Below, one piece after another: positions 35,604-44,323 of a stretch of 48,719 nt of DNA. This DNA is from an uncultured Prevotellaceae bacterium (lineage in GTDB: Bacteria > Bacteroidota > Bacteroidia > Bacteroidales > Bacteroidaceae), in the NCBI GenBank assembly GCA_900318585.1, contig ONKY01000134.1:1-48719 (forward strand), read 5' to 3'. The notes under the pieces are model-generated. The model did not search any database. It saw only the letters and a list, made by a program, of their open reading frames with translations, and was not told the DNA's origin. The position numbers and the translations under genes were made by a program. The stretch's first letter is position 1, and every line of letters begins with the position of its first letter.

Positions 35604-38060
35604 ATGAAGAGAAAACTAAATCTACTGCTGTGTGCCGCCGCCATGTCGGCAACAGCCTTGGCCGGGAATGTGCAACCCATCCAGGAGGTGGCTTTTAACA
35701 AGGTACACCTGGACGACGTGTTCTGGGCACCCCGCATTGAGGTGAACCGTACCGTCAGCATTCCCTCGGCTTTCCGCGAATGTGAGAAGAGTGGACGCTT
35801 TGACAACTTTGCCCTCGCCGCCGCTAACTTAGGCCGTATGGAGACCACGGTGAAGGAGCATCAGGGCGATTTCTCCTTCGACGACACCGATCCCTACAAG
35901 GTCATCGAAGGGGCCAGCTATGCGTTGGCTGTGAAGTACGACGCGAAGCTGGACCACTACCTCGACTCCGTCATCAACCTCATTGCCCTGGCTCAGGAGC
36001 CCGACGGCTATCTTACCACCTGCGTCACAAATAAGTGTACACGGCTCTCCGGCTGGTGGGGCACGCACAAATGGGAGAAGATCAATTCCCATGAGCTGTA
36101 TAACTCCGGCCATCTCATCGAGAGCGCCGTGGCCCATTACCGCGCTACGGGCAAGCGAACGTTTCTGAACGTTGCAATCAAGAACGCCGACCTCGTCTGT
36201 CAGACGTTCGGCCCCAACGAGGGGCAGATACACCGCCCGGGCGGTCACCCCATCATCGAGATGGCACTATGCAAGCTCTATAAGGTGACGGGCAACAAAC
36301 GTTACTTGGAGGGGGCGAAGTATTTCGTGGAAGAGACAGGCCGTTGTACCGACGGCCATGCGCCCAGCATGTACTCTCAGGATCATAAGCCCATCCTGCA
36401 GCAGGATGAGATTGTGGGTCACGCCGTGCGCGCCGGCTACCTCTACAGCGGCGTGGCCGACGTGGCAGCACTGACGGGTGACAAGACCTACCAACAGGCC
36501 TTGCAGCGCATCTGGAATAATATGTCGTCGAAAAAGCTCTTTATCACTGGTGGTATCGGCAGCCGAGCGCAGGGAGAGGGCTTCGGTCCCAACTACGAGC
36601 TGAACTCGCACACTGCCTACTGTGAAACCTGTGCCGCCATTGCCAATGTTTACTGGAACTACCGGATGTTCCTCGCTACGGGCGAGTCGAAGTATATGGA
36701 CGTGGTGGAGCGCGCGTTATATAATAATGTATTAAGCGGCGTCTCGCTCTCCGGCGACCGTTTCTTCTATGACAACCCTTTGGAGAGTGGTGGCGAGCAC
36801 GAGCGCCAGCGGTGGTTCGGTTGCGCCTGCTGTCCTGGCAACGTCACCCGCTTCATTGCCTCAGTACCCGGCTACATGTATGCCACTAAGGGGAAGGACA
36901 TCTACGTGAACCTTTATGCTCAAGGCACAGCAAAAATTGGCAACGTAGAACTGGAGCAGACAACGCAGTACCCTTGGGACGGAAAGGTCCAGATCAAGGT
37001 GGTGAAGGGTGGCGGAAAGTTTGCCATCAAGCTGAGAATGCCAAGTTGGCTGAGTGACAAACCCGTACAAAACGACCTCTACACCTATTGGAGCGAATCC
37101 TTCCCATACAACCTCCCATATCAATCCACTAACGTGGAAATCAATGGAAAGGCCGTAAAGATGGACTGCTTCAATACTTACCTTACCTTAAACAACAATT
37201 GGAAGAAAGGCGATGTCATCACTATTGACTTTCCCATGGAAGTGCGCCGTATCGTGGCCAACGACAACGCCGAGGACCTGCGGGGCAAGATGGTTCTGGA
37301 GCGCGGCCCCATCGTCTACTGCATCGAGGCGGGCGACCAGTCCTGCAAGAGTGTCTTCGATATGTTTCTGCCGACCGACAGTCATCATGAGTACAAGGTG
37401 AACTACCAGCCGGAGCTGCTGGGCGGCATCGCAGTCATCGAAGCAAAGGCCAAGATGGTGCGTTACGACGGCAACGTGGCTGACGTGGACATGAAGGCAA
37501 TTCCCTATGCCGTATGGAACAACCGCGGCCCACAGCAGATGGAGGTATGGATAGCTTCGACACCCGTGGCTACCCGTCCTGTTCCTCCCGCCACGCTGGC
37601 CAGTCAGGCACAGACCTTTGCCAATCGCGGCCCCATCCAGAACGATGCCCCTGAGACAGCACCCACCGACTCCTGGGCCGGCGGCACTAACGACCAGTGG
37701 GAGCCAAAGCGGTCAAGCGATACCTCGAAACCCTACCATTACTGGTGGCTGAAGCGCGGCACGCAGGAGGCCATTAGCTATCGCTGGCAGGAACCGCAGT
37801 ACATCAGTAACGTGCAGGTCTACTGGCTTGACTTCGACCACTACGACGGTGACTTCCGAGTGCCCCAGTCGTGGGTACTCTATTACGAGACGGAGGATGG
37901 ACAGTGGTGTGAGGTGGAAGACCACGAGCCCTATACCGTACACAAGGACTGCTACAACAGCGTCAGCTTCCGTTCCGTCAAGACCAAGGCCCTGAAGATT
38001 GTGGCCCAGCTGCGTCAAGGGCAGTCGGGTGGTGTGTTAGAGTGGAAAGTCAACAAGTAG
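35604..38060 (+). CDS. GH127 family glycosidase (beta-L-arabinofuranosidase-like)
   Basis: 818 residues from the ATG at 35604, which begins a signal peptide (MKRKLNLLLCAAAMSATALA). The (alpha/alpha)6 domain carries the cysteine-zinc site: E341 and C343 (YCETCAA), C409 and C410 (GCACCPGN), matching E338, C340, C417 and C418 of Bifidobacterium HypBA1, where C417 is the nucleophile. So it is probably a retaining enzyme acting on beta-L-arabinofuranosides or a related furanoside. After the beta domains a C-terminal module (about 690-818, ISYRWQEPQYISNVQVYWLD) looks like a discoidin/CBM32-type sandwich. It starts 31 nt after xerD. No SusC/SusD nearby. Confidence 0.92.
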   Translation: MKRKLNLLLCAAAMSATALAGNVQPIQEVAFNKVHLDDVFWAPRIEVNRTVSIPSAFRECEKSGRFDNFALAAANLGRMETTVKEHQGDFSFDDTDPYKVIEGASYALAVKYDAKLDHYLDSVINLIALAQEPDGYLTTCVTNKCTRLSGWWGTHKWEKINSHELYNSGHLIESAVAHYRATGKRTFLNVAIKNADLVCQTFGPNEGQIHRPGGHPIIEMALCKLYKVTGNKRYLEGAKYFVEETGRCTDGHAPSMYSQDHKPILQQDEIVGHAVRAGYLYSGVADVAALTGDKTYQQALQRIWNNMSSKKLFITGGIGSRAQGEGFGPNYELNSHTAYCETCAAIANVYWNYRMFLATGESKYMDVVERALYNNVLSGVSLSGDRFFYDNPLESGGEHERQRWFGCACCPGNVTRFIASVPGYMYATKGKDIYVNLYAQGTAKIGNVELEQTTQYPWDGKVQIKVVKGGGKFAIKLRMPSWLSDKPVQNDLYTYWSESFPYNLPYQSTNVEINGKAVKMDCFNTYLTLNNNWKKGDVITIDFPMEVRRIVANDNAEDLRGKMVLERGPIVYCIEAGDQSCKSVFDMFLPTDSHHEYKVNYQPELLGGIAVIEAKAKMVRYDGNVADVDMKAIPYAVWNNRGPQQMEVWIASTPVATRPVPPATLASQAQTFANRGPIQNDAPETAPTDSWAGGTNDQWEPKRSSDTSKPYHYWWLKRGTQEAISYRWQEPQYISNVQVYWLDFDHYDGDFRVPQSWVLYYETEDGQWCEVEDHEPYTVHKDCYNSVSFRSVKTKALKIVAQLRQGQSGGVLEWKVNK

Positions 38061-38078
38061 GACGCCTGCACCGGTAGC

Positions 38079-38606
38079 TCAGCGGGAAAGCGGAAAACCG
38101 TCCTGCAGCCCTTCACGGGAATGGTCTTTCCACAGGATGACTTTCCCTTCATAAAGGGTGGAGGGGATGTCTATGATACGCTGGTTGGAGGAGCCGCGAA
38201 ACAGCAGACTCTCGTCACGCAATGACTGGACAAAAGGACCGTCGACCAGCACGTCAATCTGTTCCAAGAGCTCCCGCTGGTCGGGATGGATGAGTTGCTC
38301 GAAGCGGAAGCCCGTGTAGCACCAGATGTCCTTCTGCGTCCGGCGGTGTATCTCTCGGGCCAGCTCTGCGAAACCTGCTGCCTGGTACATGGGGTCGCCG
38401 CCGGAAAAGGTGACGTTGGCGTAGGGGTCGGCTTCAATGATACGTATGATTTCCTCTATCGCCATCTCCCGTCCGCCTTTGAAGTCCCACGACTGCGGGT
38501 TGTGGCAGCCGGGGCAGGCATGGCAGCAGCCGGCGCAATAGATGGATGTACGGAAGCCGGGGCCGTCAACCATCGTGTCCTCTATGATGTCAAGTATACG
38601 TAGCAT
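38079..38606 (-). CDS. nrdG: Anaerobic ribonucleotide reductase activating protein
   Basis: 175 residues from the ATG at 38606; a GTG four codons upstream is less likely. Radical-SAM enzyme that makes the glycyl radical on NrdD. The cluster motif CX3CX2C is in GCCHACPGCHNPQSW, followed by the GGDPMY motif of SAM binding. nrdD usually lies next to it in Bacteroidales but is not in this window, so the pair is split here. The 3' end faces the GH127 gene at 18 nt. Confidence 0.92.
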   Translation of the reverse strand: MLRILDIIEDTMVDGPGFRTSIYCAGCCHACPGCHNPQSWDFKGGREMAIEEIIRIIEADPYANVTFSGGDPMYQAAGFAELAREIHRRTQKDIWCYTGFRFEQLIHPDQRELLEQIDVLVDGPFVQSLRDESLLFRGSSNQRIIDIPSTLYEGKVILWKDHSREGLQDGFPLSR

Positions 38607-38625
38607 TTCAGCGCACAAATATACA

Positions 38626-38682
38626 ACAACTTCTTTAACTTCTCTCCTCCTTTAACTTCTTTAACTTCTTTTTTTCGTTAGA
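38626..38682. repeat. Short 9-nt-period repeat upstream of nrdG
   Basis: Repeated TTTAACTTC units interrupted by CTCCTCC, ending in a T run. It occupies the spacer between nrdG and the multi-glycosidase gene. A possible nrdG -7 box TATATTTG (38616-38623, minus strand) lies next to it, without a clear -33. Confidence 0.6.
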
Positions 38683-38708
38683 TTACAAAAGCAAAGGCGG
38701 CGCGTCAT

Positions 38709-38735
38709 TAGAATAAATGCTATTTTTTTATTCTA
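38709..38735 (+). promoter_or_regulatory. Hairpin covering the start of the multi-glycosidase gene
   Basis: Perfect 9-bp inverted repeat TAGAATAAA / TTTATTCTA with a T-rich loop; its last base is the A of the ATG at 38735. In RNA it would lie where a ribosome must bind. No standard promoter is visible before it. Confidence 0.45.
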
Positions 38736-41700
38736 TGAATAAAAGGAATCTGTTGACGGTCCTGTTCGCCGTTTGCTTTGTGGCGCTCGGGGCAAGGGAT
38801 ATATTTGTGTCTACTTCTTTCCACGAGCCAGCTACGGAAGGCTTGCGGTTCATCTATAGCAACGACGGCATCAAGTGGGATTCCATACAGGGCGTGTTCC
38901 TGCGCCCGGAGGTGGGAACGCAGCAGGTGATGCGTGACCCCTCGGTGGTCAAGGGGCCTGACGGCACGTTTCACTTAGTGTGGACTTCGTCGTGGCGTGG
39001 CGACCGTGGCTTTGGCTACTCGTCGTCCCGTGACCTCATCCACTGGACGCCCCAGCGCTTCATTCCTACGGGAATGGACACCACGACGGTGAACACCTGG
39101 GCGCCGGAGCTGTTCTACGACGACGTGCGGCGGCAGTTCCTCATCGTCTGGGCATCGTGTGTGCCGGGTAAATTTCCCGACTACCAGGAAGACCATAAGA
39201 ATAACCACCGTCTGTACTACATGACCACGAAGGATTTCCTGCGGTTCTCTGCGGCTAAGCTGTTCTACGACCCGGGCTTCTCTGCCATTGACGCTACGCT
39301 GGTGAAGCGCGGGAAGAACGACTATGTGATGGTGGTGAAGGACAACTCCCGCCCCATGCGTAACATCAAGGTGGCGTTTGCCGCGTCGCCCTACGGTCCT
39401 TGGAGCGCCGCGTCGGAGCCTTTCACGGAATCGTTCACCGAAGGACCAACCACGGCTAAGGTGGGCGACTGGTATTACATCTACTATGACTCCTACCGTC
39501 ACAAAATCTACGGTGCCCACCGCACGAAGGACTTCAAGGTTTTTGAGGACCAAACGGGCACGGTCTGCTTTCCCGTAGGCCATAAGCACGGTACGGTGTT
39601 CATGGCCGACGAGCAGTTGGTAGAGGGGCTGGTCAAGTACAATCGCGACGTTGTGCATTACAGCGGAAAGACCATTGCCCGCCCTGAGCGTCACGACGGA
39701 GGACTGAAGCCCGTGGTGGGCGTACACTCCATACAGACCATGCGCGGGGAGAGGCCGTGGACGTATAATCACCAGCCGATGCTCTGCAGCTGGAACGGCA
39801 AGCTGTATATGCACTACCTGACCGACCCCCGCCACGAGCATGAGGCACCGGGCAAGACGATGATGCAGACCTCGGTCGACGGTTACACGTGGACAGAGCC
39901 TGTGGAGCTGTTCCCGGAGTACCCCGTTCCCGAGGGCTGGACGAAGGAAGGTACAGGCTTTCCCGCCGCTCATAACCTGAAGGCGGTGATGCACCAGCGT
40001 GTGGGCTGGTATGTGTGGCAGCCGTCCGGTAAGTCGCTTTATCAAAGCGATAAACAGAACAGTCGCCTCCTCGCCACCGGCAACTACGGCATCTGCCTGA
40101 CCATCAAGGATGACCCCAACGACGGCAACGGCATCGGGCGTGTGGTTCGCGAGGTGAAGAAGGACGGTACGCTCGGCCCCATCTACTTCATCTACTATAA
40201 TCACGGCTTCTCTCCGCGTAACACTCTTTACCCGTATTACAAGAGCAGCAAGGACAAGAACTTCGTCCGTGCCGTAGATGCCATGCTGGCCGACCCCATG
40301 CAACGGATGCAATGGGTGGAGGAGGCCGACCGGGGTGACAAGTTACTCCCCTTGGATAAGCCCTATAAGGCCTTCTGTGGCTACACGCTGCCCGACGGTC
40401 GCAAGGTGGCACTGTGGAAACACGCCGTCACCAGCCTCTCTGCCGACGGCGGCAACACGTGGCGGCTGGTCAACGTGGATGGGAAGTTAGGCTGCGACCG
40501 TGCACCTGGCTTCGTCAACAGCAACGCGAAAATCTGGGGTCAGCGCCTCAGCGACGGCACCTACGCCACGGTCTACAACCCCGCGGAATACCGCTGGCCG
40601 TTAGCCATCAGCCTCTCGCAGGGCGGACTGGAGTACACCACGCTCTCCCTTGTCAACGGCGAGGTGACACCCCTGCGTCACGGTGGACAGTACAAGAGCT
40701 ACGGCCCGCAGTATGTGCGAGGCATAGAAGCCCCCCTTTCAAACCCCGGGGTTCCTACCGACCTCTGGGTTACCTATTCTAATAACAAGGAAGATATATG
40801 GGTGAGCCGCATCCCCGTGCCCGTCCGTCTGAACGCCACCGCCCATGCCAAGCCCATCGCTAAGGAAGCGATGCTGGCTGACCTGACCGATTGGAACCTT
40901 TACGTTCCCCGCCTTTGTCCTGTCACCGTGGAGGATGGCGCGTTGACCCTCAGCGACAGCGACCCCTACGACTATGCCAAGGCGGAGCGCATCATCCCCA
41001 ATACGAAGGAGTTGGAGGTGACGTTCGACCTGTGTCTCGACCAAAATAGCCACGGAGAGCTGGACATTGAGTTTGTAGACGATAGCGGCAACGTCTGCTC
41101 ACGCATCGTGGCTGACAGCACGGGGGCTGTCCGCGTAAAGGGCGGTGCCCGCTACGGCACGCTGTTGAAAAAGTACGAGCCGGGCATCACCTACCATGTG
41201 AAGGCGATGCTCAGTTGCGACCTTCATCGGGCGGTTTACAGTATTTCTGCCGCAAATTCCGGACAATCCGGAAACTCTAGCACCTCCGGCAAATGCACCC
41301 GCCAGTTTGACACGCCCGTGGAGAGCATCAGCCGCATTGTCTTCCGCACCGGCCCGCTCTTTAGCCAGCCCGATATCAACACTCCTGCCGACCAGGACTT
41401 CGACCAGCCCCTGGCTGACGCCTCCGTTCGTGTGGCCAGGTTCTCCCTGGCTAATATCACCTCTCGTCCCCTTGATGCCTCCGCAACTGCCGTCCTCCGC
41501 TACGACGACTTCGCCAACTACGCCGAGCGCTTCAACACGATGGAGGACGAAAACATAGTGACCACCATCCCCAACGCCCAGTCCTCGGAGTGGATGCGGC
41601 AGAACATTCCTCTCTTCGACTGCCCCGACAATGACATGCGCGAAATGTACTACTACCGCTGGTGGACGCTCCGTAAGCACATCAAGCGCACACCCGTAGG

Positions 41701-42952
41701 CTACGGCATGACGGAGTTCCTCGTGCCGCGCTCCTACGCCGACAAGTACAACCTCATTGCCTGTGCTATCGGCCACCACGTGATGGAGAGCCGCTGGCTG
41801 CGTGACACCACCTACCTGCACCAGATTCTCCGTACCTGGTACTACGGCAACGATGGGCAGGCTATGGAGCGCATGAACCGCTTTTCCAGCTGGAACCCTT
41901 ACGCCGTACAAGAGCTTTTCAAGGTGCAAGGCGACACCGCTTTCATCTTCGGCCTGAAGCCCCGCCTCGAAGAGGAGTACGCCCGCTGGGAACGTACCAA
42001 CCGCCTGCCGTCAGGTCTCTACTGGCAGGGCGACGTGCAGGACGGCATGGAGGAGAGTATTAGCGGTGGACGCAAGAAACAGTACGCCCGCCCCACCATC
42101 AACAGCTATATGTTTGGCAACGCCCAGTCGCTGGCGGCGATTTGCCGCATGGCGGGCGAAACGGACAAGGCCGCGCTCTACGAGCAGAAGGCCGATACCC
42201 TGCGCTCGCTCATCCTGAACAAGCTGTGGAACGAGGACCATCAGTTCTTTGAGACCCTGCGCGGCGACACACTGGCACAGGTACGTGAAGCCATCGGCTA
42301 CATTCCCTGGTACTTCAACTTGCCGACACCAGGCTCCAAGTATGATGTTGCATGGCAGCAGCTGGCTGACGAGCAGGGCTTCTCCGCCCCCTATGGGCTG
42401 ACCACCGCCGAGCGCCGCCATCCGCAGTTCCGCTCCCACGGCGTGGGTAAGTGCGAGTGGGATGGCGCCATCTGGCCCTTCGCCACCTCGCAGACACTGA
42501 CGGCCCTTGCAAATAGGGAAGCCCTCTCGGGGACCGTAGGGGGGACTTCCCTTTTCTTCCATCAGATGCGCCTCTACGTGGAATCGCAGCACCACCGCGG
42601 ACGGCCCTATATCGGTGAATACTTGGACGAGACGACGGGAGCCTGGCTCATGGGTGACCGTGAGCGCTCGCGCTACTATAATCACTCCACCTTCTGTGAC
42701 CTCGTCATCACCGGTCTCTGCGGCCTCCGCCCGCAGGAGGACGGCAGCATCGTTGTCAGCCCCCTCGTGCCGCAGGACCAGTGGAACTGGTTCTGCCTTG
42801 ACGGTGTGAGCTATCGCGGCCATCTGCTTACCATCCTCTGGGATCGTGACGGCCAGCGGTACCACCAAGGGGCGGGCCTCACGCTGATGGTGGACGGGCA
42901 GGTCGTGGCCCGTCGCAAAGACATTGGATTACTCACCTTTTTAAAGCAATAA
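38735..42952 (+). CDS. Multi-domain glycosidase: GH43-like, sialidase-like and (alpha/alpha)6 domains
   Basis: 1405 residues from the ATG that starts a signal peptide (MNKRNLLTVLFAVCFVALGA). Four regions: (1) residues 20-300, a five-bladed propeller like GH43, with MRDPSVVKGPDGTFHLVW and WAPELFYDD; (2) about 330-680, a second propeller with Asp-box motifs (TSVDGYTWTEP, SADGGNTWRLV), sialidase/BNR-like; (3) about 710-905, a beta-sandwich with LTLSDSDPYDYAKAERI; (4) about 960-1400, an (alpha/alpha)6 barrel of the GH63/MGH1-like clan with DGMEES and EWDGAIWPF. It looks like a fusion of enzymes normally encoded separately. The substrate is not deducible; linkage to GH127 and an esterase suggests an arabinose-containing, acylated plant glycan. 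At least four in-frame palindromes are present. Confidence 0.82.
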   Translation: MNKRNLLTVLFAVCFVALGARDIFVSTSFHEPATEGLRFIYSNDGIKWDSIQGVFLRPEVGTQQVMRDPSVVKGPDGTFHLVWTSSWRGDRGFGYSSSRDLIHWTPQRFIPTGMDTTTVNTWAPELFYDDVRRQFLIVWASCVPGKFPDYQEDHKNNHRLYYMTTKDFLRFSAAKLFYDPGFSAIDATLVKRGKNDYVMVVKDNSRPMRNIKVAFAASPYGPWSAASEPFTESFTEGPTTAKVGDWYYIYYDSYRHKIYGAHRTKDFKVFEDQTGTVCFPVGHKHGTVFMADEQLVEGLVKYNRDVVHYSGKTIARPERHDGGLKPVVGVHSIQTMRGERPWTYNHQPMLCSWNGKLYMHYLTDPRHEHEAPGKTMMQTSVDGYTWTEPVELFPEYPVPEGWTKEGTGFPAAHNLKAVMHQRVGWYVWQPSGKSLYQSDKQNSRLLATGNYGICLTIKDDPNDGNGIGRVVREVKKDGTLGPIYFIYYNHGFSPRNTLYPYYKSSKDKNFVRAVDAMLADPMQRMQWVEEADRGDKLLPLDKPYKAFCGYTLPDGRKVALWKHAVTSLSADGGNTWRLVNVDGKLGCDRAPGFVNSNAKIWGQRLSDGTYATVYNPAEYRWPLAISLSQGGLEYTTLSLVNGEVTPLRHGGQYKSYGPQYVRGIEAPLSNPGVPTDLWVTYSNNKEDIWVSRIPVPVRLNATAHAKPIAKEAMLADLTDWNLYVPRLCPVTVEDGALTLSDSDPYDYAKAERIIPNTKELEVTFDLCLDQNSHGELDIEFVDDSGNVCSRIVADSTGAVRVKGGARYGTLLKKYEPGITYHVKAMLSCDLHRAVYSISAANSGQSGNSSTSGKCTRQFDTPVESISRIVFRTGPLFSQPDINTPADQDFDQPLADASVRVARFSLANITSRPLDASATAVLRYDDFANYAERFNTMEDENIVTTIPNAQSSEWMRQNIPLFDCPDNDMREMYYYRWWTLRKHIKRTPVGYGMTEFLVPRSYADKYNLIACAIGHHVMESRWLRDTTYLHQILRTWYYGNDGQAMERMNRFSSWNPYAVQELFKVQGDTAFIFGLKPRLEEEYARWERTNRLPSGLYWQGDVQDGMEESISGGRKKQYARPTINSYMFGNAQSLAAICRMAGETDKAALYEQKADTLRSLILNKLWNEDHQFFETLRGDTLAQVREAIGYIPWYFNLPTPGSKYDVAWQQLADEQGFSAPYGLTTAERRHPQFRSHGVGKCEWDGAIWPFATSQTLTALANREALSGTVGGTSLFFHQMRLYVESQHHRGRPYIGEYLDETTGAWLMGDRERSRYYNHSTFCDLVITGLCGLRPQEDGSIVVSPLVPQDQWNWFCLDGVSYRGHLLTILWDRDGQRYHQGAGLTLMVDGQVVARRKDIGLLTFLKQ
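40034..40050. repeat. In-frame palindrome 1 in the multi-glycosidase
   Basis: TCGCTTT-ATC-AAAGCGA, perfect 7-bp arms, translated as SLYQSD in the second propeller. Confidence 0.65.
40728..40758. repeat. In-frame palindromic element 2 in the multi-glycosidase
   Basis: AAGCCCCCCTTTCAAACCCC followed by GGGGTTCC, translated EAPLSNPGVP. Related to the pnuT element (same AAGCCCCC start and EAP start of the peptide). Confidence 0.65.
41257..41273. repeat. In-frame palindrome 3 in the multi-glycosidase
   Basis: TTCCGGA-CAA-TCCGGAA, perfect 7-bp arms, in a low-complexity stretch read as NSGQSGNSSTSGK in the beta-sandwich. Confidence 0.7.
42516..42551. repeat. In-frame palindromic element 4 in the multi-glycosidase
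   Basis: GGGAAG ... CTTCCC enclosing CCCTCTCGGGGACCGTAGGG; translated EALSGTVGGTS, almost the same peptide as the pnuT element EAPSGAVGGA, though on the opposite genome strand. Confidence 0.78.
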
Positions 42953-42956
42953 GGAA

Positions 42957-44291
42957 ATGAAACACTCCCGGATACTCCTATCATTTTTCATCTTACATCT
43001 TTCATTTACCGCAGCGCCTGCCGCTTCCCGTTATGAGACGCAGTACCGCCGCCCCGTCAGTGACGTGATGAACGATGTGGCCGCACGGTTTAACGTGAAG
43101 TTCAAGTTCGATGCCAATGTTGATACTGCAGGCGTCACCTTGCCCTATGCCGACTTCCGCGTCCGTCCCTACTCCTTGGAACAGACGCTCGACAACATCT
43201 GCAAGTTCTTCGACTGGAACTGGTGGAAGCAGAGCGGAAACCTCTACAAAATCAAGCTCTACGAATACCCGCGCCGTCACGACGACGAGGGGCGCCAGAT
43301 GCTCGACTGGCTCTCCCAGAAGTACAGTAACGCCCAAGAGTGGGAGGCCCGCCGCGCCATTCTAAAGAAAGAGGTGCGCGAGCGATTGCAGATAGACCAG
43401 TTCCTCGATTCCTGTGTGAAAGACCCCAAGCCCATCCTCTCCAAGGTGCGCCGCCACGACGGCTACACCACGCAGAACATCTGCCTCGAACTGACGCCAG
43501 GTCAGCATGTCTTCGGCACCATCTACTCGCCCGATAGCCGTAAATTCCGAAAGAACCAGCATTTCCGCAAGGGCTTCCCTCTCATCGTCTGCCCCGACGG
43601 CCACTGGCCCTCACGCTATCGTGACGACGAGCAGCAGCGCTTGGCCACGCTGGCCCGCATGGGAGCCATCTGCGTAGACTTCGACCTCTATGGCTACGGC
43701 CAGTCGGCCGCCGAAGTTGGCGATCATCACACCGCCCGTGCCCACATTTTCCAGGCCGCCTGCGGCCTGAAGCTGCTCGACTATATGCTGAAGAATCGTA
43801 AGGACATCGACCCCACCCGCGTGGCTGCCAACGGCGGCAGCGGCGGTGGCACCCATACCGTGCTTCTGGCCCTGCTTGACGACCGCATCACCGCCTCTGC
43901 CCCGGTGGTTCATGTGGCCTCTCACTTTGACGGCGGATGCCCTTGCGAGAGCGGTATGCCCGTACAACTGGCGGGCGGCGGCACCTGCGAGGCCGAACTG
44001 GCAGCCATTATCGCTCCGCGTCCGCTCCTACTTGTCAGCGATGGCGGCGACTGGACATCCACCAACCCTCGTCTGGAATTCCCCTTCATAGAGCGCATCT
44101 TCGGCTTCTACGACGCCAAGTCTCAGGTACGTAATATCCACCTGCCTGCAGAGCGTCACGACTTCGGCCCCAACAAGCGGCAGGCTGTCTACCAGTTCTT
44201 TTCCGACGTCTTTCAGCTCGACTCCACGATGATTGACGAGACAAAAGTCGCCATAGAACCCGAGGAAGTCATGCAGACAAAACTCCAGTAA
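42957..44291 (+). CDS. Secreted STN domain-alpha/beta hydrolase fusion (acetyl-esterase-like)
   Basis: 444 residues. After a signal peptide (MKHSRILLSFFILHLSFTAA) residues about 25-100 look like a secretin/TonB short N-terminal (STN) domain: RPVSDVMNDVAARFNVKFKF ... SLEQTLDNICKFF. An alpha/beta hydrolase domain follows, with probable nucleophile S295 in NGGSGGGTHT, acid D362 or D365 in LLVSDGGDW, and H401 in AERHDFG. It resembles the esterases of polysaccharide loci that remove acetyl groups. It starts 4 nt after the multi-glycosidase stop, so they are co-transcribed and probably act on the same glycan. Confidence 0.8.
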   Translation: MKHSRILLSFFILHLSFTAAPAASRYETQYRRPVSDVMNDVAARFNVKFKFDANVDTAGVTLPYADFRVRPYSLEQTLDNICKFFDWNWWKQSGNLYKIKLYEYPRRHDDEGRQMLDWLSQKYSNAQEWEARRAILKKEVRERLQIDQFLDSCVKDPKPILSKVRRHDGYTTQNICLELTPGQHVFGTIYSPDSRKFRKNQHFRKGFPLIVCPDGHWPSRYRDDEQQRLATLARMGAICVDFDLYGYGQSAAEVGDHHTARAHIFQAACGLKLLDYMLKNRKDIDPTRVAANGGSGGGTHTVLLALLDDRITASAPVVHVASHFDGGCPCESGMPVQLAGGGTCEAELAAIIAPRPLLLVSDGGDWTSTNPRLEFPFIERIFGFYDAKSQVRNIHLPAERHDFGPNKRQAVYQFFSDVFQLDSTMIDETKVAIEPEEVMQTKLQ

Positions 44292-44323
44292 AATGCGGCA
44301 AGAACTCTTGCTCTCTTTTTACA

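Noticed and set aside
38080..38110. tRNA-like 5' part (CGGTAGCTCAGCGGGAAAGC) at the end of nrdG
   Set aside because: The D-arm resemblance is not followed by an anticodon arm or a GGTTCGA T-arm, and it lies within the coding end of nrdG.
38975..40312. 445-codon minus-strand frame antisense to the multi-glycosidase
   Set aside because: Shadow frame rich in Val, Arg and His without motifs; the plus-strand frame is clearly the real one.
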